Part shown: positions 43,763 to 53,440 of the stretch, one piece after another
How the letters are laid out: the number at the start of each line of letters is the position of its first letter
How positions within the stretch are numbered: the first letter of the stretch is position 1
Origin: Planomonospora_B alba
Lineage (GTDB): Bacteria > Actinomycetota > Actinomycetes > Streptosporangiales > Streptosporangiaceae
Direction: 5' to 3'
Assembly (NCBI RefSeq): GCF_039534085.1
Contig: NZ_BAAAUT010000035.1
Coordinates: 19,281 to 83,280 of the forward strand
DNA: 64,000 nt
Notes under the pieces: model-generated
The model's database searches: none
Told to the model about the DNA's origin: nothing
What the model saw: the letters and a program-made list of their open reading frames with translations, nothing else
Translations under genes and position numbers: made by a program

Positions 43763-44542
43763 ATGAACACCGGCATGAACACCCTGTCCCTCGCGCCCCG
43801 CATCGACGTCCGCCGCGCGACCGAGCGCTTCGCCACCGAGGCCGGCTGGCTGGACTCCAAGCACTCCTTCTCCTTCGGCCGCCATCATGATCCGGCCAAC
43901 ACCCACCACGGGCTGCTGCTGGTCAACAACGACGACGTCGTACGCGCGGGCACCGGTTTCGACACCCACCCGCACCGCGACATGGAGATCGTCACCTGGG
44001 TGCTGCAGGGCTCCCTGGTCCACCAGGACTCCGAAGGCCACAACGGCGTCATCTACCCCGGCCTGGCCCAGCGGATGAGCGCCGGCACCGGCATCCTGCA
44101 CTCGGAGAAGAACGACTCCTGGCGCCTCTCGGGCGACGTGCACCACGAGCCGGTGCACTTCGTACAGATGTGGGTGGTACCCGACGAGACCGGCATCACC
44201 CCCGGCTACGAGCAGCTGGAGATCGACGCCGAGCTGCTCGGCGGCGGCCTGGTGCCGGTCGCCTCCGGCATGGCCGAGCACGACGGCGCAGCCGCCATCC
44301 GGATCAAGAACCGCTACGCCGCGCTGCACGCCGCTCGCCTGGCCCCCGGCCGGAGCGTGCAGCTGCCCGAGGCGCCGTTCCTGCACCTGTTCGTGCCGCG
44401 CGGCACGGTCACCCTGGAAGGGGCGGGCGCGCTGGCCGCCGGCGACGCGGTGCGCCTGACCGCCACCGGCGGCCAGAAGGTCACCGCCGCCGAGCCGGCC
44501 GAGATCCTGGTGTGGGAGATGCACGCCACCCTCGCCGCCTGA
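43763..44542 (+). CDS. Pirin-family bicupin
   Basis: 259 residues; the metal site H69, H71, H113, E115 (THPHRDMEIV, ILHSE) is complete as in human pirin and E. coli YhhW, which have quercetinase activity. It follows yceI by 60 bp and may share its control. The biological substrate is unknown. Confidence 0.88.
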   Translation: MNTGMNTLSLAPRIDVRRATERFATEAGWLDSKHSFSFGRHHDPANTHHGLLLVNNDDVVRAGTGFDTHPHRDMEIVTWVLQGSLVHQDSEGHNGVIYPGLAQRMSAGTGILHSEKNDSWRLSGDVHHEPVHFVQMWVVPDETGITPGYEQLEIDAELLGGGLVPVASGMAEHDGAAAIRIKNRYAALHAARLAPGRSVQLPEAPFLHLFVPRGTVTLEGAGALAAGDAVRLTATGGQKVTAAEPAEILVWEMHATLAA

Positions 44543-44550
44543 CACGTGCG

Positions 44551-44760
44551 AACACGGGCGAGATCGACACCCTGCCGTCCGAGCAACGCCGCGGGATCCT
44601 GGGGACGGCTCTGCGCCAGACCGGACGCATCCGCCGTCTGGCCGTCAGCCTGCTGGACACCGACCGCATCGACACCGAGGGCCGGCCACGCTGGCGGGGC
44701 GGTCCGCTGACCGGACCGTCCCCTGACAGCGCCGACGTGGAGTGCGGGACCGAGCGGTGA
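44551..44760 (+). other. Possible gene remnant after pirin
   Basis: An open frame without a convincing start (NTGEIDTLPSEQRRGILG onward) has coding-like third positions up to a TGA at 44760. It may be a truncated C-terminus. No family is recognised. Confidence 0.25.
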
Positions 44761-44802
44761 CCGCCCGGGCACCACCCCGCCGCGCTTCTCCGGCCGCGGC
44801 GG

Positions 44803-45222
44803 TCACGGAGCCGGGCTGAACCGGTCGTCGTCAGGACGCGCCCACCGGCCGGCCGACCTCACCGCCCGCAGGGCCGCGGCCAGATCGGCGTGCACCTCGA
44901 AGCTGCGGCGCAGCCCGGTCAGCTCCAGCCGGCGCGCCAGCTGCCCGTCGACGCCGGCCAGGATCAACCGCGCCCCCTTGTCCCGGCTGCGGCGCCCGGC
45001 GCGCACCAGCTCGCCCAGCCCGGCCGAATCGCAGAAGACCAGCTCGGCGACGTCGATGATGACGACCGCCACGTCCGGCAGGTCCCAGATGCGCTCCAGC
45101 GGTGCGCGCAGGATCGGGGCGGTGGACATCTCCAGTGCGCCACTGGCGCGCACCACGATGGCGTCCGCGTACAGGCCGGCCGAGACGGCCAGCCCCGCGG
45201 CGTCCTGCGGGGCCGACGACAC
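44803..45222 (-). CDS. STAS-domain anti-sigma factor antagonist
   Basis: 139 residues, SpoIIAA type: the phosphorylated Ser66 lies in FCDSAGLGEL, and strand-helix pattern and length fit. It would bind an anti-sigma kinase when unphosphorylated and free a sigma factor. The GTG at 45222 is preferred over 45231 because AAGGAG then lies about nine bases upstream. No kinase or sigma gene is adjacent. Confidence 0.88.
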   Translation of the reverse strand: MSSAPQDAAGLAVSAGLYADAIVVRASGALEMSTAPILRAPLERIWDLPDVAVVIIDVAELVFCDSAGLGELVRAGRRSRDKGARLILAGVDGQLARRLELTGLRRSFEVHADLAAALRAVRSAGRWARPDDDRFSPAP

Positions 45223-45474
45223 GGGGACCACACTCCTTCTCGCCCACGGGGCACGGCGGGCGACGGTCTTTCCTGACCAGAAGAATGCCCGGCCTGGGCG
45301 AGTTGATTCCCGCCGGCGGCAGCCCGGGCGAGGGCTCGGCGTCCGGATGCGCCACCGGCCGGCCGGCGTGGTGACCCCACCGGTGGGAGGCGGCGGTGCG
45401 CGGCGCTGCCAGGCTCCGGGCCGGGGTCTCAGTCTCCCCCTCGTCCGACCGGAGCCCCGCCGCGGCGGAGATGT

Positions 45475-46014
45475 TCATCGGGTGTGGTCGGCCCGCTGCC
45501 ACCAGACGGCCGTGGCCAGCGCCCCGCCGGCCCCGGCGAGTGCCACCAGCAGATGGCCGAGCAGACCGGGCGGCTCCTGACCGGGCCCGGCGACACCGGC
45601 CAGCAGCCCCGGGACCGACCAGGGGAAGTAGGCGCCGTAACCGAGGGCGGCGATCACCTGCGCGCAGAACAGCGCGGCGAACAGCGCCCCGACCGCGGCC
45701 AGGTACCCGCGCCCGGCACTGGCGGCCAGCACCAGCGGCGTGGCCAGCGCGCACGTCAGCGCCGCGACCAGCAGGACGCGACCCGCCCCGGCGGCCAGCA
45801 CCGGCACCGAGGCGCCGGGCAGGTCCAGCAGCATGCGGATCAGCGTGGTCTTGCCCGCGCCGTTGAGGCCGAGCAGCGCGTAGATCTGCCCGCGCTCGGC
45901 GCTCAGGCTCACCCCGTCGACCGCGACGACGTCGCCGTAGCGCTTGCTCGTCGCGGTGGCGCGGACGGCGGGCGCGGCTCCGGCGCGGCGCGCGTCCCGC
46001 GCTTCCGTGCTCAT
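45475..46014 (-). pseudogene. Chimeric ABC gene: ATPase start fused to permease end
   Basis: 179 codons. Residues 1-64 are the start of an ABC ATPase (SKRYGDVVAVDGVSL, Walker A GLNGAGKT at 49-56). At about residue 65 the sequence switches to the hydrophobic C-terminal part of an ABC-2 type permease. Signature, Walker B and most of the permease are gone, so one large in-frame deletion has merged two neighbouring genes. The start overlaps a short upstream frame (ATGA) that may be the end of a lost regulator gene. Confidence 0.75.
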
Positions 46015-46238
46015 GAGCCGGACTCCTGACGGACCCGGTCGCGCAGCCGGCGGAGGGCGGTGCCGTACCGGGCGGACACGCCGCGCTCGCCGCCGGAAGC
46101 CGCCGGCGACGTGCCCAGCGGCCTGCCCCCGCACGGGCCGAGCCTGTCAGCCGGGTGATCCATCGCATGCCGCGCCATCGGCGCCTCCGTCGCGGTCGAC
46201 ACGGAAACCGTCGTTGCCGACCAGACTTCCCGGCGCAC

Positions 46239-46639
46239 CGCGCCCTACCGTAACAGCATGCCTCCGGCGGCGGGAACCGGCCGGAAGGGATCCGCATCAC
46301 CGAAGCCGGCGCCGGTGAGGCGAGACCGGCGTGCTGCCGAGGAGCCACGAAGACCTCGGCGGGTACGGCCACAGGCCCGCCTGCCGCACACCCGTGATCG
46401 CCGGTGGCGGCGAATCAGGTGAGCCGGGAGGTCTGGTCGGCACGTCATGCCCCCTGGAGCCGGAGGACCCGCATGCGCGCCCGCGACTGGCGCGCACCCG
46501 CAACCCGCTGCGTACCCGCGAACCGCGCCGGGTGCCGTGGAGGCCGTGGTCTGCCCCGGGGCCTGTGGAGCCGCGTTTCCGGATCGTCATGCCAGGATGG
46601 TCGTGTTCTCGAACACCACCGGGCCAGGCCGTCGCGTGT
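46239..46639. other. Intergenic, no gene seen
   Basis: About 400 bases downstream of the chemoreceptor gene without a recognisable coding region, repeat or hairpin of note. Confidence 0.5.
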
Positions 46640-48214
46640 TCAGACGGTGAACTGTTCGACGATGCCGTGCAGTTCCGCGGCCACCCGGTCGAGACGGCCG
46701 GCGGTGCGGCGGGCCTCGGCCACCCCGGAGGTGGTGATCACCGCCGCCTTGGCGACCTCGCTGATACCTGCGGCGATGTCGTCGGCGCCGCCCGCAGCCT
46801 GGGAGATGTTGCGGCTCATCTCCCCGGAGGTGGCGCTCTGCTCCTCCACCGCGGCCGCGATGGCGGTGGAGTGCTCGCTGACGGTCGCGATCACTCCGCT
46901 GATACCGGAGATGGCCGCGATGGCCGCGCCGGTGTCGGCTTGGATCGCCTCGATCCGCCGGGCGATGTCCCCGGTGGCCTTGGCCGTCTCCTGCGCCAGG
47001 TCCTTGACCTCGCCGGCCACGACCGCGAAGCCCTTGCCGGCCTCGCCGGCGCGGGCCGCCTCGATGGTCGCGTTCAGCGCCAGCAGGTTGGTCTGCTCGG
47101 CGATCGAGGTGATCGTCTTGATGACGGAGCCGATCTCCGCCGAGGAGGTGCCGAGTTTGGTCACGGTCTCCCCGGCGGCCCGTACGGCGGCCACGCCGGT
47201 GTCGGCCACCCGTGCGGCCTGGCTGACGCTGCCGGCGATCTCGGCGATGGAGGCGCTCATCTCCTCGCTGGCCGCCGCGACGGTCTGCACGTTGGCCGAG
47301 ACCTGCGCGGCGGTCGCGGCGACCTGGTCGGAGCGGGCGGCGGTGCCGGTCGCGGCGGCGTCCATCTCGCCGGAGGCCGCGTTCAGCTCGCGGGAGGCCT
47401 CGGTCAGGGTGGCGCTGTGGCGGCCGATCACGGCCAGAGCGTCACGCAGCACGTTCACGGTCTGGGCCAGCGCGCGTGCCATCTCGCCCAGCTCGTCACG
47501 CGGGGAGGTGTCGATGGAGACGGTCAGGTCCTTGGCGGCCAGGGCCTTCATGGCCGACACGTAGGAGCCGATACGGCCCGAGACCCGCCCGGCCAGCAGT
47601 ACGGCGGCGCCGCCCAGCAGCAGCGCGGCCAGCCCGGCGGTGACCAGGGTGAGGATCTTGGCGTCGGAGGCGACGTCCTGCGCCCGGGCGGAGGTCTCCT
47701 CGGCCTGCGCGGCGATACGCTGCTTCAGCCGGGGCAGGGCCTCGTCGAACGTCCGGTAGTGGCTTTCGAAGTCGGGGCGGGCCTGCGCGGCACCGGTCTG
47801 CTCGGGGTCGCTGACCACCCGGCTGGCCAGGGTGACCACCCGCTGCCCGGTGGCGATCATCTCCTGGGCGGTGTCCTGCAACTGCCGCACCTGAGCCGTC
47901 AGCTCCGGCTGGGCGTCGGTGACGCCGGCGAAGCCGGCGCGCAGGGCCCGTACGTGGCCGCCGAGCAGGTCGAGGGCCTGCTGCCGCTCGGCGCCGTCGC
48001 GGGTGGTCATCGCGTTCAGCACATCGGCGCGAAAGGCCACCCGGGCGGTGTCGGCCGTGCTGACGGCCTCCAGCGCCGTCGTCGCGGCGCGTGCCTTCAC
48101 CTGGGCCTCCTCCAATTGGGAGATGCCCCGGTAGCCGATCAGACCGGCCACGCCCACGAGGAGGAAACCTGCCGCGGCCAAGGCCAGGATCTGATGCCGG
48201 ATGGTGAGCCTCAT
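46640..48214 (-). CDS. Methyl-accepting chemotaxis protein
   Basis: 524 residues: membrane helix near the start, an extracellular four-helix-bundle-like sensor (about 30-165), second helix (about 170-195), HAMP segment and a signalling domain with the hairpin tip IAEQTNLLALNATIEAARAGE. It signals to CheA/CheW, none of which is in the window. The ATG at 48214 is preferred to the GTG at 48217 for spacing from GGAGAGG. It is divergent to an amino-acid-type binding protein that might be its ligand carrier. Confidence 0.92.
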   Translation of the reverse strand: MRLTIRHQILALAAAGFLLVGVAGLIGYRGISQLEEAQVKARAATTALEAVSTADTARVAFRADVLNAMTTRDGAERQQALDLLGGHVRALRAGFAGVTDAQPELTAQVRQLQDTAQEMIATGQRVVTLASRVVSDPEQTGAAQARPDFESHYRTFDEALPRLKQRIAAQAEETSARAQDVASDAKILTLVTAGLAALLLGGAAVLLAGRVSGRIGSYVSAMKALAAKDLTVSIDTSPRDELGEMARALAQTVNVLRDALAVIGRHSATLTEASRELNAASGEMDAAATGTAARSDQVAATAAQVSANVQTVAAASEEMSASIAEIAGSVSQAARVADTGVAAVRAAGETVTKLGTSSAEIGSVIKTITSIAEQTNLLALNATIEAARAGEAGKGFAVVAGEVKDLAQETAKATGDIARRIEAIQADTGAAIAAISGISGVIATVSEHSTAIAAAVEEQSATSGEMSRNISQAAGGADDIAAGISEVAKAAVITTSGVAEARRTAGRLDRVAAELHGIVEQFTV

Positions 48215-48269
48215 CACTGCCTCTCCAGTCGCTTTCCCCCTGGTTCGGCCGCAAGAGGCCGGAGCTGAG

Positions 48270-48279
48270 CACTTAAGTG
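48270..48279. promoter_or_regulatory. Palindrome CACTTAAGTG between receptor and binding protein
   Basis: A 10-bp perfect palindrome in the 127-bp divergent spacer, 56 bp from the receptor start. It is a possible operator shared by both genes. The binding protein is not known. Confidence 0.35.
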
Positions 48280-48341
48280 AGACGGGTCACTGCCGATTTC
48301 CCTGACAGGACCGACACCCTACGAGCATCCCGGGAACGTCT

Positions 48342-49202
48342 ATGCGGATCACCACCTGGATCGCGGCCGCCGCCGCGAGTCTTCTGCTGGCCGGCTGCGC
48401 GGCCGCGCCCGACACCGCGGACGGCCCCGGCGCCGCCGGCGTGCGGATCTCCGCCGCCCGCGGCTCGGTGCCCGATGACATCCGCCGGGCAGGCGTGCTG
48501 GTCGTCGGCTCGGACCTGTCGTTCGCGCCCATGGAGTTCCTCCAGGACGGCGAGCAGACCGGATTCGACGTCGAGTTGGCCACCGCGATCGCCGGCAGGC
48601 TCGGCCTGAAGGCGGAGATACGGCAGACGCCCTGGCCCGAACTGCTCGGCAAGGTGGAGTCAGGCGACCTCGACGTGGCCATGTCCTCCATCACGGACAA
48701 GGCCGAACGGCAGCAGCGCGTCGACTTCGTCGACTACCTCAACGTCGGCTCCGTCGTCGTCACCCGCGGCGGGCAGGGCGGCGAGGGCATCGGGGATCTG
48801 TGCGGCCGGCGGGTCGCCCTGCCGGCGGGCACCCTGTACGTCGAGCTGGCCGAGGCGCAGAACAAGCGCTGCGCCGCGGGCGAGAAGATGACGATCATCG
48901 CCGTGCCCACGCTGACCGGCTCCAAGGAAACGGTCCTGGCCGGCAAGGCGGATGCCTACCTCGACGACTTCCCTCCGGCGGCGGTGTCCGTCCGGGAGAA
49001 CCCGTCCCTGGCCATCTCCGGCCGGCAGATCGAGGCGGCGCCGTACGGTATCGCGATCGCCAAGGATCGCAGCGGTCTGCGCCAGGCCGTCCAGGCGGCC
49101 CTGTACGAGCTGTTCGACGACGGCACCTACGACAAGCTGCTGGACAAGTGGCAGATCAGCGAAGGCTCTCTCAAGACCGGCGCGGTCAACGGCGGCGCGT
49201 GA
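48342..49202 (+). CDS. Polar amino acid-type ABC binding lipoprotein
   Basis: 286 residues: signal peptide with lipobox LLAGC (about 19), then a family-3 binding fold (VLVVGSDLSFAPMEF, GFDVELATAIAGRLG, SGDLDVAMSSITDKAERQQRVDF). No permease or ATPase follows. It is either an orphan binding protein or a sensor partner for the divergent chemoreceptor. Confidence 0.88.
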   Translation: MRITTWIAAAAASLLLAGCAAAPDTADGPGAAGVRISAARGSVPDDIRRAGVLVVGSDLSFAPMEFLQDGEQTGFDVELATAIAGRLGLKAEIRQTPWPELLGKVESGDLDVAMSSITDKAERQQRVDFVDYLNVGSVVVTRGGQGGEGIGDLCGRRVALPAGTLYVELAEAQNKRCAAGEKMTIIAVPTLTGSKETVLAGKADAYLDDFPPAAVSVRENPSLAISGRQIEAAPYGIAIAKDRSGLRQAVQAALYELFDDGTYDKLLDKWQISEGSLKTGAVNGGA

Positions 49203-49543
49203 CCTCGCCGCTTTCCGCTCCGCCCTCCCCGGGGCAGCGGATCAGGCGGGATCTCGCCGCTCGGAGCGCCTCCCGACCCGGTCGCCGCCTCCCCCGCGTT
49301 CGACGGCGACGGGATTGATCGGCCGCGACCGGGCGAGGCGGGAGCAGGTCCCTCGGACGGCGGCGTTCCAGGAACGGCCGGTCCGGTGCCGCCGGACGTC
49401 TGCCGTAGAAGGGCAGGGCCGGGCCGCCGTCGGAGCCGCCCGCCGGGACGCGCACCGACCGGACCGGCGCAGCGCCCTCGGAGGCGGACCCGTGGGTCCC
49501 CTTGCCGGGACGGCCGTGCCGTCGGCCGCCTCGGCGCATCTGG
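49203..49543. other. Intergenic, no gene seen
   Basis: Convergent spacer between the binding protein and the hydrolase. No clear terminator hairpin or gene is seen. Confidence 0.5.
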
Positions 49544-50998
49544 TCAACGGCTGTCGTCCGGGCGGTGGATGCTGAGGTCGCCGTAGGCCGACAGAACACC
49601 GGCCAGGTCACCGGGCCTGTGCCGCAAGGTGGCGTCCAGGAAGGCGAGAGTGGCTGCGGCGACGACGCGCGGGCTCTCGGTGCGACCCAGGGAGCCGACT
49701 ATCGAGGGCACAGGCGGCAGGTACAGGGGGCCGTCCATGAAGGTGAGGTGTGCGGCGCCGGGGATGGTGAGCCGGTAGCCCGTCGCGGTGCCGAGCTCGA
49801 GGACCTCGGTGAGGCGGGGTATGTAGCGCGGGTCGGTCCCGGAGGTGACGGCCTGGGTGAGCGCGAGCGTCGGCTGGTGGAGGTGGGGAGAGGTGGGACC
49901 GTGGGGGTAGCCGTCCAGATCGATGACGGCGTCGAACCGGCGGTCCTGCCGGGCTGCCTGCAGAGCGGCGGCGCCGCCCATGGAGTGGCCGGTGACCGCG
50001 ACTCGACCGGTGTCCAGGCGTCCGGTCAGCGGGCCGGTGATCTCGCCTCGGCCTAGGCGGTCCAGCTGGGTGAGGACGAGGCTGAGGTCGGCGGCCCGAA
50101 CAGCCGTCCAGCCAACCGCCAGTTCGCCGTCCTCGTCCCGGTCCCCGGTGGAGGCGATCTCGGTGTGAATCGTTCGGCCGTCGTCGAGGACGACGGCGGC
50201 GGAGTCGTACGGGTGGTCGAGGGCGGCGACCACATAGCCGTGGCTGGCCAGCTCCTCCGCCCAGGCGGTGTTCTGGGTGCGCACTCCGCCCGACCCGGGA
50301 GAGAACAGCACGATCGGGAAGCGTTCGCTCCCACCGGCCACCGGGGCGTCGAAGACCGAACGGGTGCGGGCACGCGGGACGCCGTCGACCAGGAAGCCCG
50401 GCAGGCCGACCTGGCGGGCGAGGGCGTCGGAAACGGTGCGCGCCTCGTGCTCCGTGCGTCCGGAGTACTGGGCCCGCCGCGCGCCTGCGGGGCTCTTCTG
50501 CGCGGGATACCAGAGCTGGACCACGACCGTGCGCCGGTCGCGCGGATCGGCGGTGAAGCTCTCGGGGCGGCGTGGGTCGGTCCACTGCACCACGTGGGTA
50601 CCGACCGCGAAACGGCCCGACGGCTCGGGGAACACGGGTACGGGAAAGGCCCAGGCGGCCACCGGGCCCGTGGCGATCAGGCCGGCGCAGGCCACCGACC
50701 CCGGCAACGCCAGCCACCGCCGGGCCCGCCGCGCCGGCCGGCCGGTACGGCGCCGCAGCAGAGGAGAGAAGGCGGACGGCGACGCGACGGCGGCGCCTGC
50801 CAGCACCGGCAGCATCTGCCAGCGGATCCCCGTCACGCTCAGCACGACCGCGGACGGCGCGAGAACCGCCCCCGCCGCGATCGCGACGCGTGGGCGGGCG
50901 ACGGGGGGCAGCCAGCGCGCCACCACCAGCGCGACGGCACCCAGCAAGGCGAGGAGCTCCAGAGGGGACACGTACAGTCCCGCGATGATCTCGGTCAC
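49544..50998 (-). CDS. Membrane-anchored PAF-acetylhydrolase-like esterase
   Basis: 484 residues: four N-terminal hydrophobic helices (about 1-125), then an alpha/beta hydrolase of the platelet-activating-factor acetylhydrolase type. The oxyanion block is FPIVLFSPGSGG, the nucleophile lies in GHSMGG, an acid is available in VIDLDGYPHG, and the catalytic His is in AAHLTFMD. The GTG at 50998 is preceded by GAGGATGG. The substrate is unknown. Confidence 0.82.
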   Translation of the reverse strand: MTEIIAGLYVSPLELLALLGAVALVVARWLPPVARPRVAIAAGAVLAPSAVVLSVTGIRWQMLPVLAGAAVASPSAFSPLLRRRTGRPARRARRWLALPGSVACAGLIATGPVAAWAFPVPVFPEPSGRFAVGTHVVQWTDPRRPESFTADPRDRRTVVVQLWYPAQKSPAGARRAQYSGRTEHEARTVSDALARQVGLPGFLVDGVPRARTRSVFDAPVAGGSERFPIVLFSPGSGGVRTQNTAWAEELASHGYVVAALDHPYDSAAVVLDDGRTIHTEIASTGDRDEDGELAVGWTAVRAADLSLVLTQLDRLGRGEITGPLTGRLDTGRVAVTGHSMGGAAALQAARQDRRFDAVIDLDGYPHGPTSPHLHQPTLALTQAVTSGTDPRYIPRLTEVLELGTATGYRLTIPGAAHLTFMDGPLYLPPVPSIVGSLGRTESPRVVAAATLAFLDATLRHRPGDLAGVLSAYGDLSIHRPDDSR

Positions 50999-51355
50999 CC
51001 GGCCATCCTCAGGGCGGAGCACGCGATGCCGCATCGACCCCGGGTCTCCGCCGCATGCGCCCGGAGTCGCATCCGAGGCACATCCCTGTGCCACCGCAGT
51101 CGCAGTCGGGCACGCCGGATGAACGGCCGCTCCGCGACCGTGGACGGCAGCGGGACTCCTCCTGCGGTCGTACCTCGGCGCGACGCCATCAGACGGTGGA
51201 CCCATGTGCTCGGCGGGCCTGTGGCCTACCGTGGCAGGGCCGCGGTACACGCCGGGGAGCGCGGGGCGCGGGCTCCTCACCCGGCCCGGCTCCGGCTGTA
51301 CGCGGTGGCGGCCCCGACCGGGGCCGCCATGACGCTGAATCGACAGGGACGTGCG
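50999..51355. other. Divergent promoter spacer
   Basis: About 360 bases between the esterase (left) and histidine kinase (right). No further gene is recognised; it probably holds both promoters. Confidence 0.5.
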
Positions 51356-52666
51356 ATGACCGAGGCGGCCGCAGAGCCCGGCGACGCCCACCCGGTGCGC
51401 CACCGGGACCGCGTACAGCGGACAGAGACACGCCTACAGCGGACGAGGACAGCCGTACGGCTGACGCGGTACGCCGACCTGGCCTCCATGCGGGCGGTGC
51501 GACTGGTGCGAGCCGCCCGGCGCTGGGGCCTCCGGCTGCCGCCCATGGTGTGGGACTCGGTGCTGCCGGTGCTGCTCCTGCTCAACATCGTGACCACGCG
51601 CGCGCCGCAGGAGCTTCCGGTGGCCGTGGTCCTCACCGCCGCCCTGGCGCTGCCCCTGGTATGGCGGCGCCGGGCCCCGCTCGCGGTGTTCGGCGCCGTG
51701 GCGGCCGCCGCCTTCGTCCAGTGGCTGATGGACGTCCAACTGCCGGCGGACGTCGCCTTGCTCGTGGCTCTCTACACGGCGGCCGCGAACTCGGGCCGGC
51801 GCGGCACGCTTGTCGCCGGTGCCGTCGTGGAGGGCGGGGCCCTGCTGGCCTGCCTGCGCTGGACGACGGAAGGCGCATTCCTGACCCCCTTCGTCGCGAT
51901 GACCGCGATGGTCGTCGCCGCCGCCGTCCTGGGGGTGAATGTGCGGACCACGCGCGCCTACCTCGCGGCCGTGGAGGAACGGGCCGCACGCCTGGAGCAG
52001 CAACAGGACCAGCAGGCGCGACTGGCCGTCGCCGAGGAGAGGACACGTATCGCCCGGGAGATGCACGACATCGTCACCCACAACCTGTCCGTCATGGTCG
52101 CGCTCACCGACGCCGCCGTCTACGCGCAGCACCGCTCGCCCGACAGGGCCACCACCGCGATGCTCCAGATCTCCGAGACGGGCCGGCAGGCCCTGACCGA
52201 CATGCGGCGCTCGCTGGGCATCCTGCGGACCGACGAACCGGACGCCGAGCGCCACCCGTTGCCCGGCATCGCACAGCTGGAGGCCCTCGCCGGCCAGATG
52301 TGCGCCGCCGGACTGCCGACCCGCATCGAGGTCCAGGGCGGCCACACCCACATACCCGCCACCGCGCAACTGACCGTCTACCGCCTGGTCCAGGAAGCCT
52401 TGACCAACACCCTCAAGCACACACCCGCCGGCACACGCGCGAAGGTCCGGATACGGTGCTCGACCGAGACCGTCACCGTGGACGTCACCGACAGCGGCCC
52501 CTGCCCGCCGCTTGCCGGCGTCGCACCGTCCGGCCACGGCATCGCCGGCATGCGCGAGCGCTCGGCCGCCTACGGGGGGAGGCTGCGGGCCGGACCGCTT
52601 CCGGGCGGCGGCTGGGGAGTCCACACCCGGCTCTTCCTCGGCAGCAGCGGAACGGCGTCCGCATGA
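51356..52666 (+). CDS. NarL-type sensor histidine kinase
   Basis: 436 residues: four to five membrane helices (about 65-190), a coiled coil rich in Gln and Glu, a HisKA_3 domain with the phosphorylated His in REMHDIVTHNLS, and an HATPase region ending in GHGIAGMRER. The ATG at 51356 has AGGGAC upstream; an ATG at 51329 is possible. Its stop overlaps the response regulator start. Confidence 0.9.
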   Translation: MTEAAAEPGDAHPVRHRDRVQRTETRLQRTRTAVRLTRYADLASMRAVRLVRAARRWGLRLPPMVWDSVLPVLLLLNIVTTRAPQELPVAVVLTAALALPLVWRRRAPLAVFGAVAAAAFVQWLMDVQLPADVALLVALYTAAANSGRRGTLVAGAVVEGGALLACLRWTTEGAFLTPFVAMTAMVVAAAVLGVNVRTTRAYLAAVEERAARLEQQQDQQARLAVAEERTRIAREMHDIVTHNLSVMVALTDAAVYAQHRSPDRATTAMLQISETGRQALTDMRRSLGILRTDEPDAERHPLPGIAQLEALAGQMCAAGLPTRIEVQGGHTHIPATAQLTVYRLVQEALTNTLKHTPAGTRAKVRIRCSTETVTVDVTDSGPCPPLAGVAPSGHGIAGMRERSAAYGGRLRAGPLPGGGWGVHTRLFLGSSGTASA

Positions 52667-53322
52667 GGATCCGCGTCCTGATCGCCGACGACGAAGCGCT
52701 GCTCCGCATGGCCTTCAGCACGGTTCTGGAGGCCCAGCCCGACATGGCGCCGGTCGGCGAGGCCGCGGACGGCATCCAGGCCGTACGCCTCGCCCGGGAG
52801 CTGCGCCCCGATGTCGTCCTCATGGACGTCCGGATGCCCGGGACCGACGGGATCGAGGCGACCCGGCAGCTCATCCGGATCTCCCCCCGGAGCAGAGTGC
52901 TGATCCTCACCACCTTCGACCTGGATGAATACGCCTTCGCCGGACTCAAGGCCGGAGCCTCGGGCTTCCTGTTGAAAAACGCCAGACCCGAGGAACTGCT
53001 CACCGCGATACGCAGCGTGGCCGCGGGCGACGCGGTGCTCTCCCCGCGGATCACCCGCCGCCTGCTGGAGGACTTCCGCCCGCACCTCCCCGGCGGCGAC
53101 TCCGACCGCGACGAGCGGCTGAGCCGGCTCAGCGCCCGTGAGCGCGAGGTGCTCGTCCAGGTGGGCCGCGGCCTGTCCAACGCCGAGATCGCGGCCGCCC
53201 TGTACCTCGCGGAGGCGACCGTGAAGTCCCATCTGGGGCGAATCCTGCAGAAGCTCGAACTCCGCGACCGGATACAGGCCGTGGTCTTCGCCTACGAAAG
53301 CCGCCTCATCCACCCGGCATGA
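52663..53322 (+). CDS. NarL/LuxR response regulator
   Basis: 219 residues: receiver domain with D9, D10, phosphorylated Asp55 (LMDVRMPG), and a LuxR-type helix-turn-helix (LSAREREVLVQVGRGLSNAEIAAALYLAEATVKSHLGRIL). Partner of the kinase just upstream (ATGA overlap). Its target may be the divergent esterase. Confidence 0.93.
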   Translation: MRIRVLIADDEALLRMAFSTVLEAQPDMAPVGEAADGIQAVRLARELRPDVVLMDVRMPGTDGIEATRQLIRISPRSRVLILTTFDLDEYAFAGLKAGASGFLLKNARPEELLTAIRSVAAGDAVLSPRITRRLLEDFRPHLPGGDSDRDERLSRLSAREREVLVQVGRGLSNAEIAAALYLAEATVKSHLGRILQKLELRDRIQAVVFAYESRLIHPA

Positions 53323-53348
53323 CGCCGCCGCCCGGAGCCGGCGGCGTC
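53321..53348. terminator. Hairpin between convergent regulators
   Basis: 10-bp perfect arms GACGCCGCCG (53321-53330) and CGGCGGCGTC (53339-53348) with an 8-base loop, starting in the stop codon of the response regulator. Confidence 0.6.
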
Positions 53349-53440
53349 CCCAGAACGAGAAGTCTCGCCAGCGGGCCGGGCGGAAGCGGCCGGGCGTGAC
53401 GTTCCGTCTGCGCGAACGCGACGTGGCCGGGAGGCGCGGC

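Noticed and set aside
46331..48268. Open frame antisense to the chemoreceptor
   Set aside because: A mirror of the repetitive Ala/Glu codons of the receptor; Gly-rich and without domains.
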